64,000 bases of DNA from Curtobacterium sp. MCLR17_032 (GTDB lineage Bacteria > Actinomycetota > Actinomycetes > Actinomycetales > Microbacteriaceae), in contig NZ_CP126268.1 of the NCBI RefSeq assembly GCF_003234795.2, forward strand, positions 3,646,210 to 3,710,209, written 5' to 3'. Made by a program: the position numbers and the translations under genes. How positions within the stretch are numbered: the stretch's first letter is position 1; the number at the start of each line of letters is the position of its first letter. Below the pieces are notes generated by a model. That model was not told the origin of the DNA. It saw only the letters and a program-made list of their open reading frames with translations, and made no database searches. Below, piece after piece: positions 1-8,556 of the stretch.

Positions 1-145
1 CAGCCCCGCCGACGGCGGCGTCCTGCCGTGGGTCCTGCTCGGCGGTCTCGGATCGGCCCTCCTCGCCGGCCTCGGCGTGCTCCGCCTGCGCGGCCGGGTC
101 CGCAACGGCCGGGTCAGCAACGGCCAGTTCCGCAGCGGCCGCTGA
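1..145 (+). CDS. C-terminal end of a membrane-anchored protein (partial)
   Basis: The first bases read in frame from position 2 as the last 47 residues of a protein that begins outside the window. They hold one hydrophobic segment (PWVLLGGLGSALLAGLGVL) followed by an Arg-rich tail, the usual shape of a C-terminal membrane anchor or cell-wall sorting tail. A sortase gene starts 3 bp after the stop, so this may be a sortase substrate or a surface protein of the same operon. No LPxTG-type motif is inside the window, so that link is inference. Confidence 0.6.
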   Translation, partial: SPADGGVLPWVLLGGLGSALLAGLGVLRLRGRVRNGRVSNGQFRSGR

Positions 146-148
146 GTC

Positions 149-799
149 GTGACGACACGACACACGACGCGGCGGCGCCGGGGATCCGTCCTCGGCGCCG
201 CCGTCGGCGTGCTGGCGGTGGGGATGGTCGTCACCGCGATCGTCGGCCTGACACTCCCCCACACCCACCAGACGGGAGGCCCGCCCACCCTCGACCTCGC
301 CGGCCACCCCGTGCAGGTGGACGGCCCCGCACCCGCCCCGAGCGCGTCCGCGACGCCCTCCGGGGTCGGCCGCTTCGCGGCCCCGTCCGTCGGTCTGGAC
401 GTGCCCCTCGGGGCCTTGAGCGTCGTCGACGACGTGGTCGAGCCTCCCGGCTTCACCTCGGCGTACTGGGTGCGGAACCTCGGCGTCGCCCCCACAGATG
501 CGGCCCACGGCACCGTGTTCGTCGCGATGCACTCCCTGCGCGGCGGCGGTGTGGGGCCCGGGAACGCGCTCATCGACGTCGCGGCGGGGCGCCCGCGCAT
601 CGCGACGGGGGCGGCGATCACGGTCGACGACGTCCGCTACCGCGTCACCCGCACCGAGACGGTCGGCAAAGGGGACATCCATGCCGACGCCGAGGTGTGG
701 GCGAACACGCCGGGGCGGCTCGTCGTGATCACGTGCCTGCAGCGTGCGGACGGTGAGCGGTCGGTGAGCAACGTGGTGGTCGAGGCCGTGCGAGCCTGA
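149..799 (+). CDS. Class F sortase (membrane-bound transpeptidase)
   Basis: Sortases cut a sorting motif of secreted proteins with a catalytic cysteine and join the protein to the cell wall or to another protein. This 216-residue protein has a basic N-terminus, one membrane segment (about residues 14-35), a Pro/Ala-rich linker and a C-terminal beta-barrel domain. The candidate catalytic residues are His128 (VAMHSL), Cys196 (VVITCL) and an Arg near 204. The length fits class E/F actinobacterial sortases. It starts with GTG 3 bp after the preceding anchored protein and is probably cotranscribed with it. The family is clear; the substrate is not. Confidence 0.85.
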   Translation: MTTRHTTRRRRGSVLGAAVGVLAVGMVVTAIVGLTLPHTHQTGGPPTLDLAGHPVQVDGPAPAPSASATPSGVGRFAAPSVGLDVPLGALSVVDDVVEPPGFTSAYWVRNLGVAPTDAAHGTVFVAMHSLRGGGVGPGNALIDVAAGRPRIATGAAITVDDVRYRVTRTETVGKGDIHADAEVWANTPGRLVVITCLQRADGERSVSNVVVEAVRA

Positions 800-805
800 T
801 GCCCG

Positions 806-1045
806 TCAGCCGCGGAGGGTGCTCGGACGTCGACGGAGATCCCGCCGTCCGACGAGGAACCAGACGAGCGACCCCAGCACCGGAAGGACGACCACCCCGA
901 CGATCCACACGACGGTCGCCGGCAGGGACATGCGCTCGGTGTTCCGCACGACGGACACGACGGCCGCGACCATCAGCGCCAGGACGGCGACGAGCGCGAT
1001 CGTCCACGAGATGTCGTACTGCTGGGGGATGACGGGGTTGTGCAC
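806..1045 (-). CDS. Small PLDc_N-domain membrane protein
   Basis: A 79-residue protein with two membrane helices (about 13-33 and 43-65) and the short WFLVGRRDLRRRP-type ending typical of the phospholipase D-nuclease N-terminal domain found as a stand-alone membrane protein in actinobacteria. No catalytic HKD motif is present, so no enzymatic activity is expected. It starts with GTG behind a GGAGG ribosome binding site and is convergent with the sortase gene, with 6 bp between the stops. The role of these stand-alone proteins is unknown. Confidence 0.75.
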   Translation of the reverse strand: MHNPVIPQQYDISWTIALVAVLALMVAAVVSVVRNTERMSLPATVVWIVGVVVLPVLGSLVWFLVGRRDLRRRPSTLRG

Positions 1046-1143
1046 GGCAGGACCTCCGGTTCAGGTCCGACCCTGCCGCAGGATCCCGGGCGGATCAAGC
1101 GCCGGGACACAACTGTGACGTCCTCGATCGGTACGGTCGACCC

Positions 1144-1704
1144 ATGGAGATGGTCTTCCGCCCCTTGGACGTCGCGGACCCGCCCGACCGTGACGAGCTG
1201 ATCAGCTTCCTGACGTCCAACCGTTTCCCCTTCCACATCACCGCGTCGCCGACTCGCGCATCGGTCGAGCAGCGCATCGCGGACGGCGCTTTCACCGGCC
1301 CGGACCACGCTGTGTTCCGGGTGGAGGTCGACGGGGCACCGGAGGGGCTGGTCGTACTCGACGACCTCGACGAGGACGTCCCGATGATCGACGTCCGGCT
1401 GGCGGAGACAGCCCGCGGTCGTGGGATCGGCACCGAGCTCGTCCAGGCCCTCGCCACCCACGTCTTCGATTCGTTCCCGGCGGTCCCGCGCATCGAGGCG
1501 CAGACACGCGACGACAACCACGCGATGCGCCGCGTCCTCACCCGGAACGGCTGGGTCCTCGAGGCGCAGTACCGCCGCACCTGGCCGGTGGTCGGCGGCG
1601 CGCACCGGGACTCGGTCGCGTACGGGCTCCTCCGCGACGACCACCGCACCGGCACGACGACGCCGTTCCTCGATGCCGACGCGCAGCACCGCCCAGGAAG
1701 ATGA
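1144..1704 (+). CDS. GNAT family N-acetyltransferase
   Basis: A 186-residue protein with the GNAT acetyl-CoA binding motif RGRGIGTEL (about 91-99), preceded by the strand LVVLDDLDEDVPMIDVRL and followed by ARNGW-like helix residues (NGWVLEAQYRRTW). GNAT enzymes move an acetyl group from acetyl-CoA to an amine; the substrate cannot be read from this sequence. The next gene starts 4 bp after its stop, so the two are probably cotranscribed. Confidence 0.85.
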   Translation: MEMVFRPLDVADPPDRDELISFLTSNRFPFHITASPTRASVEQRIADGAFTGPDHAVFRVEVDGAPEGLVVLDDLDEDVPMIDVRLAETARGRGIGTELVQALATHVFDSFPAVPRIEAQTRDDNHAMRRVLTRNGWVLEAQYRRTWPVVGGAHRDSVAYGLLRDDHRTGTTTPFLDADAQHRPGR

Positions 1705-1708
1705 CCCC

Positions 1709-2149
1709 GTGCGTCGCGTCCCCCTGATCACCACCGGGCTGGTCCTCGCCGTCGTCGTCGGTGGCGTGATCGTCGTCGGTGCTCCCGGCCGCTCCGGCCC
1801 GCAGGAGCCCCTGCCGTCGTCCAGCGTCTCGGCCCGGACGGTCGCCCGGGCGTTCCTCGACGCCGCGGTCCGCCGCGACTGCCACGGCATGCGGGCGCTC
1901 TCCGCCCCGGACGACACGGACTGGTGCCCGGCCAGCCTGTGGCAGCAGTGGACCGGCGAGGGCGACCCGACGATGGACGCCTGGTCCGCCCTGCAGCGCA
2001 CGACGGCAGCGGCCGACCGGCAGCAGTGCTTCGAGTTCGGGATGCGCGAGACCGGTCTCACCGGCATGGAGCCGGGGGCGGACACGTGGGGCCTCTGCCT
2101 GCGCCACCACGGCGACGGATGGCGGGTCGTCAGCGAAGGCGTCGGCTGA
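1709..2149 (+). CDS. Membrane-anchored or secreted hypothetical protein
   Basis: A 146-residue protein that I cannot place in a family. It starts with GTG (MRRVPLITTGL), has an N-terminal hydrophobic segment (about 6-26) that would act as an anchor or signal peptide, then an extracytoplasmic domain of about 115 residues with four cysteines (in DCHGM, DWCPA, QQCFE and GLCLR) that could form two disulphides. The start is 4 bp after the GNAT stop and an AGGAAG ribosome binding site lies inside the GNAT end. A lipobox is not seen. Confidence 0.7.
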   Translation: MRRVPLITTGLVLAVVVGGVIVVGAPGRSGPQEPLPSSSVSARTVARAFLDAAVRRDCHGMRALSAPDDTDWCPASLWQQWTGEGDPTMDAWSALQRTTAAADRQQCFEFGMRETGLTGMEPGADTWGLCLRHHGDGWRVVSEGVG

Positions 2150-2227
2150 CCGGTCCGGCTGGCCCTGCCGGGAGGCCCGGGGCACCGCCGCCCCGCCGGT
2201 CACGCCGTCGGGGACCCACCGTCCAGG

Positions 2228-3508
2228 TCAGCGCAACGCCGCGAACAGCACGTCGGCCACCTGCGGCAGCTCGGTGCGGAACGACCACTGCACGGTGTTC
2301 CAGTCGTGCCCGCTCCCCGGTGCGAGCGCCACGGTGGCGTGGGCTCCCGCGGCCCGCGCTGCCCGTGCGAGCACCCGGGCGTTGTCGCTGAACTCGCGGT
2401 CAGAGGACCCCGCCGTCAGCCAGAGCGCGTGCCCGCCGAGCCCGTTCGCCCGCATCTGCGCGATCGGACCGGCGGCCTTCCACGCTGCGACGGAGCCGCC
2501 GAAGGCCCGGTCGGCACTGTGCTGCGGGTTCTGGTCGATCGGGTGCAGTTCACTCGAGACCGCGAGCACGGGTCCGAACCGGTCGGGCTGCGCGGTGACG
2601 AACTGCATCGCGCAGGTCGCCCCCTGTGAGAACCCGGCCAGGCCCCAGGCGTGCCGGTCGGTGGTGACCGGCAGGTGTGCGGTGAGCCAGCGTGGGACGT
2701 CCTCGGTGACGTAGGTCCGGGCCTTCCCGAGCTCGGAGTCGACGCACATCGTGTTGAGCCCGGGCGCGGACAGCTGGTCGACGGAGACGACGATCGGGGC
2801 GCGGCCCTGGTGTGCTGCGGCGTAGGCGTCGAGTGCCTTGTCCAGCTGTCCGGCGGTGAACAGGTCGCTCGGGGCGCCGGGCTGCCCGGAGAACGCGAGC
2901 ACGACGGGCAGCTTCCGGGGGTCCCGGACGAGGGCGGCCGGCGGCAGGTACACGACGGCCGGTCGGGCATCGAAGCCGGAGCGCTGCCCCGGGATGTCGA
3001 TGGTGCGGACCTCGCCGACGGCGGGCGGCGCGGCAGCGGGAGCGGCGGCGAGGTCGAGCTCCGGGTAGGGGTTCTTCTGCACCACGGTGCCGAGCGTCGG
3101 GTACATCGCGAACTCGACGTTCACCCCGAGGGCCGGCACCAGTAGCGCGGCCGGCACGAGCACCGCAGCGAGCACACGACGCCAGCCACCGCCCTGCACC
3201 AGCCCGACGACCGCGATGCCGAGCGCGGCGGCAGCCACGGCGACCCACATCCGGGTGATCGGGCTGAGCGCGACGCCGAACACGTTCATCAGGTCGCTGA
3301 GCACCCAGCAGACGACGAGCACGACCACGGCTGCGCCCGCGGCGACGGCGGCGCGGAGTCCGGCTCGACGCCAGGCTGCCCGTGAGCGCAGCGCGCCGAG
3401 GGTCGGCAGGAAGACGGCGACCGTCAGCAGGGTGAACCCGACGTCCAGGGGGACGAGCTTCGACGGCGCCTGCAGCTGGGTGGCGAGCAGCCACTCGGTC
3501 GGACTCAC
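2228..3508 (-). CDS. Membrane-anchored alpha/beta-hydrolase (esterase family)
   Basis: A 426-residue protein with about four N-terminal membrane helices (residues 21-130) and a C-terminal alpha/beta-hydrolase domain of the putative esterase type related to mycolyltransferase and enterochelin esterase folds. The nucleophile elbow is GFSQG (Ser294) and the probable catalytic His is in GSGHDW near the C-terminus. Several cysteines in the domain may form disulphides. Its GTG start overlaps the stop of the upstream DUF2156 gene as GTGA, which implies translational coupling. Context suggests action on cell-envelope esters; the substrate is inferred only. Confidence 0.8.
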   Translation of the reverse strand: MSPTEWLLATQLQAPSKLVPLDVGFTLLTVAVFLPTLGALRSRAAWRRAGLRAAVAAGAAVVVLVVCWVLSDLMNVFGVALSPITRMWVAVAAAALGIAVVGLVQGGGWRRVLAAVLVPAALLVPALGVNVEFAMYPTLGTVVQKNPYPELDLAAAPAAAPPAVGEVRTIDIPGQRSGFDARPAVVYLPPAALVRDPRKLPVVLAFSGQPGAPSDLFTAGQLDKALDAYAAAHQGRAPIVVSVDQLSAPGLNTMCVDSELGKARTYVTEDVPRWLTAHLPVTTDRHAWGLAGFSQGATCAMQFVTAQPDRFGPVLAVSSELHPIDQNPQHSADRAFGGSVAAWKAAGPIAQMRANGLGGHALWLTAGSSDREFSDNARVLARAARAAGAHATVALAPGSGHDWNTVQWSFRTELPQVADVLFAALR

Positions 3509-5577
3509 CGGGCCGCCGCGCGGTGTGCCTGGCGCAGCGCCCAGAGGTGCTTCGGTCGCAGACCCGGCACGTACGCACCGGCCAGGGCGCGGGCGACGCG
3601 CGGCACGTGCAGCGGAGTCGGGACCACGATCCAGAGTGTCTCGTGCCGCGCTCCGAACTTCTCCTTGAAGCGCTGCAGGGACCTGAAGCCGTACACGGGT
3701 TCCAGCAGCCGGGCGACGAGCAGCGACCCGCGGGTGACGAGCGACCCGGCGCCGGCGTGGGCGGCCAGCGGCGTGCCGGAGAGGCTGATCATCCGCAGTC
3801 CGGCGTCGCGGGCACGGAGGGCGGTGCGCGCGATGAGGAACTCCATCACGCCGGGCATCCCGTCCTCGCCGCGGCGCATCACGTCCAGCGTGTACCCGGC
3901 GAGCGCCCCGCGTTCGTACACCGGCAACCAGCTGGTGACCGCGGTGACGTGTCCGTCGGCGGCCACGGCCAGCATGAGCCGCACGTCCGGGTCGTCGAGC
4001 TCGTGGAAGCCCCCGAGGGTGAACCCCATCTCGGGCAGTCGTCGATCGGTCGCCCAGCGGGTGCAGATCGTCTCGACCTGGGCCCGCTGCTCGTCGTCGA
4101 GGGCGTCGAAGGTCGTCCACTCGTCACGCACGCCCTCGCGGTCGGCGCGGTTCGAGGCCGTCCGGAGGTCCTGCCGCTTCTTGCCGCGCAGGTCGAACGA
4201 CGTCACGTCGAGCACGGACTCCACGCCGACGGGCAGGGACGTCCAGCCCTCGGCAGCGAGGATCTGCCGCACCGGTTCGTGCACGCTCGTGAACGCCGGC
4301 ACCCAGCCGTTCCGCTCGCAGAAGGCCGCGAACGCGGACACCACCTCGGCACGGTCGTCGACGCAGCACGCCGGGTCCGAGACCGTCAGCGCCACGTCGC
4401 CGCAGACCCGGTAGGCCACGGCACCGCGTCCGCCCGGGTGTGTCCAGGTCGCGTTGCCGCGCCAGGTGCCCATGTGGCCGAGGGTGCCGGCGTCGCCGTC
4501 GCGGAGCATCCCGACGAAGGCGTCCCGTCCGTCCGCAGCGGCCCGGAACCGGCCACGGACCAGGGTGCCGCGGAGGGCGAGCACCGCCAGCAGCACGATC
4601 GCGGGCACGAGCCAGGCGCCGAGCAGGGTGACCTGCCACTCGATCGCATCGAGTCCGATCCCCCGCCACTGCACAGCGTCGTCGGTCATCGGTTCGATGA
4701 GGAACACGTCGGCCAGCACCGCGGTCAGCGTGATGAGCACGCCGACGGCCAGGTACACGCCGACGCGGCGGCCGCGCTGCACCAGCCATGCCGAGGCGAG
4801 CAGCAGGAGCCCGACCACGACGACCGCGTGGTCGCTCATGGCGTCGGCGAAGACGGACAGCACGCCGTCCGGGTCCGGCACGACGGGCGTGACCAGCGTG
4901 CCGGCGCCGAGCGCGATGAGGGTCGCGACCACCCACGTGCGGGCGCTGACGGTGTCACGGGGGGACGGGCCTCCTGGACGGGAGGCGCGGCGCACCACGA
5001 ACGCGCCCGCTGCGGTCCCGAGCAGGGTCGCCAGGGCACGGGCCAGGTCCGAGCCGTGGCCGGCGAAGAGCACCAGCGTCAGGACGACGGTCCAGAGCGC
5101 GGCCCGGGTGCGCCACCGGCGCTGGGCCGGCATCGCCGCCGAGGCGGCGCCGAGCAGCGCGGTCGCGACCGTCGACGGGGCGAAGAGCGGCTGGCCCACC
5201 GCCAGTTCGGCGTGTGCCTCGCCGAACGCGGACCCGATGGTGACGGTGAGGAGGGTCCCGAGCACGCCGAGCGTCGGCGCCAGCACGCCGATCAGGAGCG
5301 TCCGGACCGATCCGAGGGACCGTTCGGCGAGCACGACCGTGAGCACCACGCCGAGGAGTGCCAGGCAGGCGACGGGCGGGTGGTGCGGGAAGTCCGGTTC
5401 GGCGTGGGCGATGCGCGCGGTGACGACGAGGACGACCGCGGTCACCGCCACCGCGACGGAGACCGGGAGGTGTCGGAGCCGTCCGACGAGCGCTGAGGGT
5501 GCCACGTTCTGATTGCAGCGGAACGAGCGCTCCGCGTCATCGACCCGCAGCGTGAACTCCGATGGCCGATCGGCCAT
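3505..5577 (-). CDS. MprF-like phosphatidylglycerol lysyltransferase-domain protein (DUF2156)
   Basis: A 690-residue protein with a multi-pass membrane half (about residues 35-335) and a cytoplasmic DUF2156 domain (about 340-690). The C-terminal motif YGFRSLQRFKEKFGARHE is typical of the MprF/DUF2156 family, whose members move aminoacyl groups from aminoacyl-tRNA to membrane lipids or act on related substrates. It lacks the full flippase length of MprF, so lipid aminoacylation is likely but not proved. The ATG start has no strong ribosome binding site, so the true start may be slightly internal. It is coupled to the downstream esterase gene by a 4-bp overlap. Confidence 0.8.
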   Translation of the reverse strand: MADRPSEFTLRVDDAERSFRCNQNVAPSALVGRLRHLPVSVAVAVTAVVLVVTARIAHAEPDFPHHPPVACLALLGVVLTVVLAERSLGSVRTLLIGVLAPTLGVLGTLLTVTIGSAFGEAHAELAVGQPLFAPSTVATALLGAASAAMPAQRRWRTRAALWTVVLTLVLFAGHGSDLARALATLLGTAAGAFVVRRASRPGGPSPRDTVSARTWVVATLIALGAGTLVTPVVPDPDGVLSVFADAMSDHAVVVVGLLLLASAWLVQRGRRVGVYLAVGVLITLTAVLADVFLIEPMTDDAVQWRGIGLDAIEWQVTLLGAWLVPAIVLLAVLALRGTLVRGRFRAAADGRDAFVGMLRDGDAGTLGHMGTWRGNATWTHPGGRGAVAYRVCGDVALTVSDPACCVDDRAEVVSAFAAFCERNGWVPAFTSVHEPVRQILAAEGWTSLPVGVESVLDVTSFDLRGKKRQDLRTASNRADREGVRDEWTTFDALDDEQRAQVETICTRWATDRRLPEMGFTLGGFHELDDPDVRLMLAVAADGHVTAVTSWLPVYERGALAGYTLDVMRRGEDGMPGVMEFLIARTALRARDAGLRMISLSGTPLAAHAGAGSLVTRGSLLVARLLEPVYGFRSLQRFKEKFGARHETLWIVVPTPLHVPRVARALAGAYVPGLRPKHLWALRQAHRAAAR

Positions 5578-5626
5578 CCGGGTCCGTCGACCGGAGGACC
5601 CGGGCGGGGTCTTCCGGGTCCGGTCG

Positions 5627-6829
5627 TCAGACCCGCCGTGCCGCCGAGACGTGCGCGACGGGCAGCCGCAGGTGCAGCGCGAACCCGTCGTCGGGCTGCG
5701 GCCCGGACTGCATGCTGCCGCCGAGCAGGGACGCCCGCTCCCCCAGCCCGATCAGCCCGAGGCCGGACCCGGGCAGCTCCAGGCGGTCCGACCGGGCCGG
5801 GCCGTTGACGACGTCGACCAGGACCTCGTCGCCGTGCAGCCGACCACTCACCCGGACCAGGGCGCCGGGGGCGTGCTTGCGGGCGTTGGTCAGGCCCTCC
5901 TGCACGAACCGGTACACGGCACGCTGCAGCGGCTGCTCGAGGGTGTCGGGCAGGTCCACGTCGCAGCGCGTGTCGAGGCCGCTCTCGGCGACCAGTCGGG
6001 GCAGGTCGGCGAGCACCGGCTGCGGGGCGATCTGCCGGTCGGTCCCGCCGGAGGCACGGAGCACCTGGACCATGCCGCGCAGCTCCTGCAGGGTCACGAC
6101 GCACAGCTGCCGGATCGTCCGGGCGAACCCGCGCTCTGCCTCGTCGCGTCCGGCCATCTGCATCGCCCCGGCCTGCACGGCGATCAGGGTGACCTGGTGG
6201 GCGACGACGTCGTGCATCTCCCGTGCCAGCAGTGCCCGCTCCCGCGAGAGTGCGACGGCTGCGGCCTGGCGGCGTTCGTCCTCCCGGGCCAGACGCGCCG
6301 CCGTCAGCTGCTCGGTCAACAGCAGGCGGGTCCGGACGAGCAGCCCCACCGCGAGCGGCCCGAGGGCGAACAGCAGCGCGTAGACGACCGAGACGACGAT
6401 CTCCGCCGGGGCCTGCGCCGGCCCGACGAACCCGCTGAAGCCCACGAACTGCACCAGCGCCGCCAGGAGCATGAGCCACCGGCGGTCCGTGCGCTCCCCC
6501 AGTGTGAACAGCGCGATGCTGCCCGCGACCACCGCGGAACCGACGAACAGCGCGGGCACCGTCAGGGCGAACGCCAGCACCGGGAAGCGCCGGCGGATCA
6601 GCAGTCCGGCCGCGGCGAGCAGCGAGAGCACCGTGTCGACGGTCGTCGCTCCCGAGATGTCGAGGACCGCGTCGGCGACCGCAGCCGCGACGAAGAGCAG
6701 GTCGACCAGCCACCAGGGTGCCCGGTGGGTGCGCACCCAGCGCAGGGCGACCTCGACGAGGTGGTCGAGCCTCCCGTCCGTCGCCGCGAGCACCCGCCGG
6801 ACGCGGGCCAGACGCGGACGCTCAGCCAT
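5627..6829 (-). CDS. Sensor histidine kinase (NarL/DesK-type, HisKA_3)
   Basis: A 400-residue kinase with several N-terminal membrane helices (about 40-165), a short coiled segment, and the HisKA_3 dimerisation box REMHDVVAHQ with the phospho-acceptor His206. The C-terminal ATPase has an N-box-like ENARKHAP equivalent (TNARKHAPGA) and G-box GSGLGLIGLGER. I chose ATG 6829, inside the last codons of the response regulator gene (8-bp overlap), because the overlap and the family length fit. It forms a two-component pair with the upstream regulator. Membrane-only sensing suggests an envelope signal. Confidence 0.9.
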   Translation of the reverse strand: MAERPRLARVRRVLAATDGRLDHLVEVALRWVRTHRAPWWLVDLLFVAAAVADAVLDISGATTVDTVLSLLAAAGLLIRRRFPVLAFALTVPALFVGSAVVAGSIALFTLGERTDRRWLMLLAALVQFVGFSGFVGPAQAPAEIVVSVVYALLFALGPLAVGLLVRTRLLLTEQLTAARLAREDERRQAAAVALSRERALLAREMHDVVAHQVTLIAVQAGAMQMAGRDEAERGFARTIRQLCVVTLQELRGMVQVLRASGGTDRQIAPQPVLADLPRLVAESGLDTRCDVDLPDTLEQPLQRAVYRFVQEGLTNARKHAPGALVRVSGRLHGDEVLVDVVNGPARSDRLELPGSGLGLIGLGERASLLGGSMQSGPQPDDGFALHLRLPVAHVSAARRV

Positions 6830-7460
6830 CCAGCAGTCCCGCTTCGGCCGCACGCAGTGCGAGCTGGACCCGTGTCGGGACGGCGAACGCGGCCAGGAGG
6901 GCGCGGACGTCCTCCTTCACGGTGCCCGTGCTGACGCCGAGGCGCTGGCCGATGTCCGGGTTGCTCGCGCCGTCGGCGATCAGCCGGAGGACCGCACGCT
7001 CGCGGTCCGACAGGGACGGCGGTGGGGTCGCAGCCGACGACCGGGCCGCGAACAGTGACCGGCGGTCCACCCCGGGAGCCAGGACAACTCCCCCGCGGGC
7101 CAGCACGCGGATGTACTCGGCGAGCCCCTCCGGGTCGGTGTCCTTGAGCAGGAAGCCGGCGGCGCCGAGGTCCATCGCCCGGCCGACGTACTCGTCGGTG
7201 TCGAACGTCGTGAGCATCGCGACCGCCGGTGACTCCGGGAGGGTCTGCAGCTGACGGAGGACCTCGAGCCCGTCGATCCGCGGCATCCGCACGTCGAGCA
7301 GCACCACGTCGGGGGCGTGCTCGCGGACCACCTGCACGGCGTCGACGTCACCCGTGGTGGCGACCACGTCGATGTCCGGCGCGGCACCCAGGATGAGTTC
7401 GAAGCCGTACCGGACGAGCGTCTCGTCATCGACGATCACGACGGTGGTCACGGCGGTCAT
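6822..7460 (-). CDS. Two-component response regulator, NarL/LuxR family
   Basis: A 212-residue regulator with an N-terminal receiver domain (acidic DD at 11-12, phospho-acceptor Asp56 in LLDVRMP, Thr in MLTTFD, Lys in LLKDTD) and a C-terminal LuxR-type helix-turn-helix (about 148-208, LSDRERAVLRLIADG). It is the first gene of an operon with the histidine kinase. A 12-bp direct repeat (GGACGGCGATCA) sits at 7473-7484 and 7525-7536 just upstream and could be its own binding site. Target genes are not known. Confidence 0.92.
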   Translation of the reverse strand: MTAVTTVVIVDDETLVRYGFELILGAAPDIDVVATTGDVDAVQVVREHAPDVVLLDVRMPRIDGLEVLRQLQTLPESPAVAMLTTFDTDEYVGRAMDLGAAGFLLKDTDPEGLAEYIRVLARGGVVLAPGVDRRSLFAARSSAATPPPSLSDRERAVLRLIADGASNPDIGQRLGVSTGTVKEDVRALLAAFAVPTRVQLALRAAEAGLLDG

Positions 7461-7472
7461 CTTGGCATGCGG

Positions 7473-7536
7473 GGACGGCGATCAGGGGTGCGGACGACGG
7501 ACCGCACTGGTTGGCTTGGCCGGAGGACGGCGATCA
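7473..7536. repeat. 12-bp direct repeat upstream of the two-component operon
   Basis: GGACGGCGATCA occurs exactly at 7473-7484 and 7525-7536, 52 bp apart (about five helical turns), between the regulator start (7460) and the divergent lipoprotein gene. The spacing and position fit a pair of binding sites for a dimeric regulator, but this is inference. Confidence 0.35.
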
Positions 7537-7643
7537 CTGTGGGACGTCGACGACGCGACCACAGGGCAGGGGGACACGATGACCGGCGACGAACCGACGG
7601 GGCAGACCGCTTCCGACGTCGATCTCGGGACGGGTTGCTGACC

Positions 7644-8159
7644 GTGCGTCCACGGGGGGAACGAAACGGTCCGGTGTTCGTCGTCGGTGTGATGACCGCG
7701 GCCCTCGCCCTGACGGGGTGCAGCGGCGGCGGTCCGACGGGGTCGGGAGTCGCCAGGAGCGTCAGTACGGACGAGGCTCGGCAGTCGGTCGAGGACATCG
7801 TCGACCGGTCGGCGGAGGCGGTCGACGGCGACTGGCAGGTGTACAGCGGACCGGCGGTGGAGCAGTGCACCAAGGGGACCGGCGGAGACGGTGCGGCGTA
7901 CACCTACATCAAGAATGTGGAAGGGGCGAGCGGTGACCCGGTCCAGGCCATCGCTGTTCTGAGGAAGCTGTGGGAAGCCGAGGGCATCACGACCGAGCCG
8001 TACAAGAGCCGGGGCTCGGATCCGCTCCTCGGCTTGCGAGGTGTCGGGGGGCCGACGACCTCCATCAGCTTCCTCGCGGCCGGCCAGCGCTACACGATCA
8101 CCGCGGTGTCCGAGTGCGCCGACGGGGATGCCCTGGAGATGCGGGGCAACGGGGAGTGA
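7644..8159 (+). CDS. Putative lipoprotein, unknown function
   Basis: A 171-residue protein read from GTG 7644. The N-terminus (basic, then FVVGVMTAALALTGCSGG) is a lipoprotein signal with lipobox LTGC, so the protein should be anchored to the outer face of the membrane. The mature part has conserved-looking Cys in EQCTKG and SECADG and a small alpha/beta fold. It is transcribed away from the two-component operon next door, so it may be one of that system's targets. No family recognised. Confidence 0.7.
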   Translation: MRPRGERNGPVFVVGVMTAALALTGCSGGGPTGSGVARSVSTDEARQSVEDIVDRSAEAVDGDWQVYSGPAVEQCTKGTGGDGAAYTYIKNVEGASGDPVQAIAVLRKLWEAEGITTEPYKSRGSDPLLGLRGVGGPTTSISFLAAGQRYTITAVSECADGDALEMRGNGE

Positions 8160-8174
8160 CGGCGGTCCGCCGAC

Positions 8175-8531
8175 TCAGTCGAGCCAGCGGACCACACCAG
8201 GGTCGTCGACCAGACCGACCGCCCAGTCGACGTCCTTCGGCTCACCGTCGCCCGACGGGTCGGTGATGTCGCTCAACCACGCTTCATTCGCGAGCCACTG
8301 CGCGGTCTCGCCGCCGAAGAGCGCCGAGTACGAGCGAAGTTCGTACAAGCGGCCGAGGACGGGCCCGTCCGGGCGATCTCGGTAGAGGATCACCGCATCG
8401 TGCGGATCACGAACCCGACCGCCGACCCAGCTCATGTCCTCGTTCAGGATCGCGCTGTTGAGGAAACAGTCGTGGACAGCGTCGACGAACCGGGCTGCGA
8501 ACCGGTCGTCGATCACTTCCGGACCGGTCAC
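8175..8531 (-). CDS. Hypothetical cytoplasmic protein
   Basis: A 118-residue acidic, Trp-containing protein without signal peptide or membrane segment. I chose GTG 8531 because GAGG lies six bases before it; a GTG at 8543 is an alternative. It is convergent with the lipoprotein gene to the left (15 bp between stops) and follows another lipoprotein gene at 8557-9204. I recognise no family, though DGPVLGRLYELRSYSALFGGE looks well folded and coding. Confidence 0.55.
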   Translation of the reverse strand: MTGPEVIDDRFAARFVDAVHDCFLNSAILNEDMSWVGGRVRDPHDAVILYRDRPDGPVLGRLYELRSYSALFGGETAQWLANEAWLSDITDPSGDGEPKDVDWAVGLVDDPGVVRWLD

Positions 8532-8556
8532 TCTGCGCCTCACCCGGAGGCCCGCG

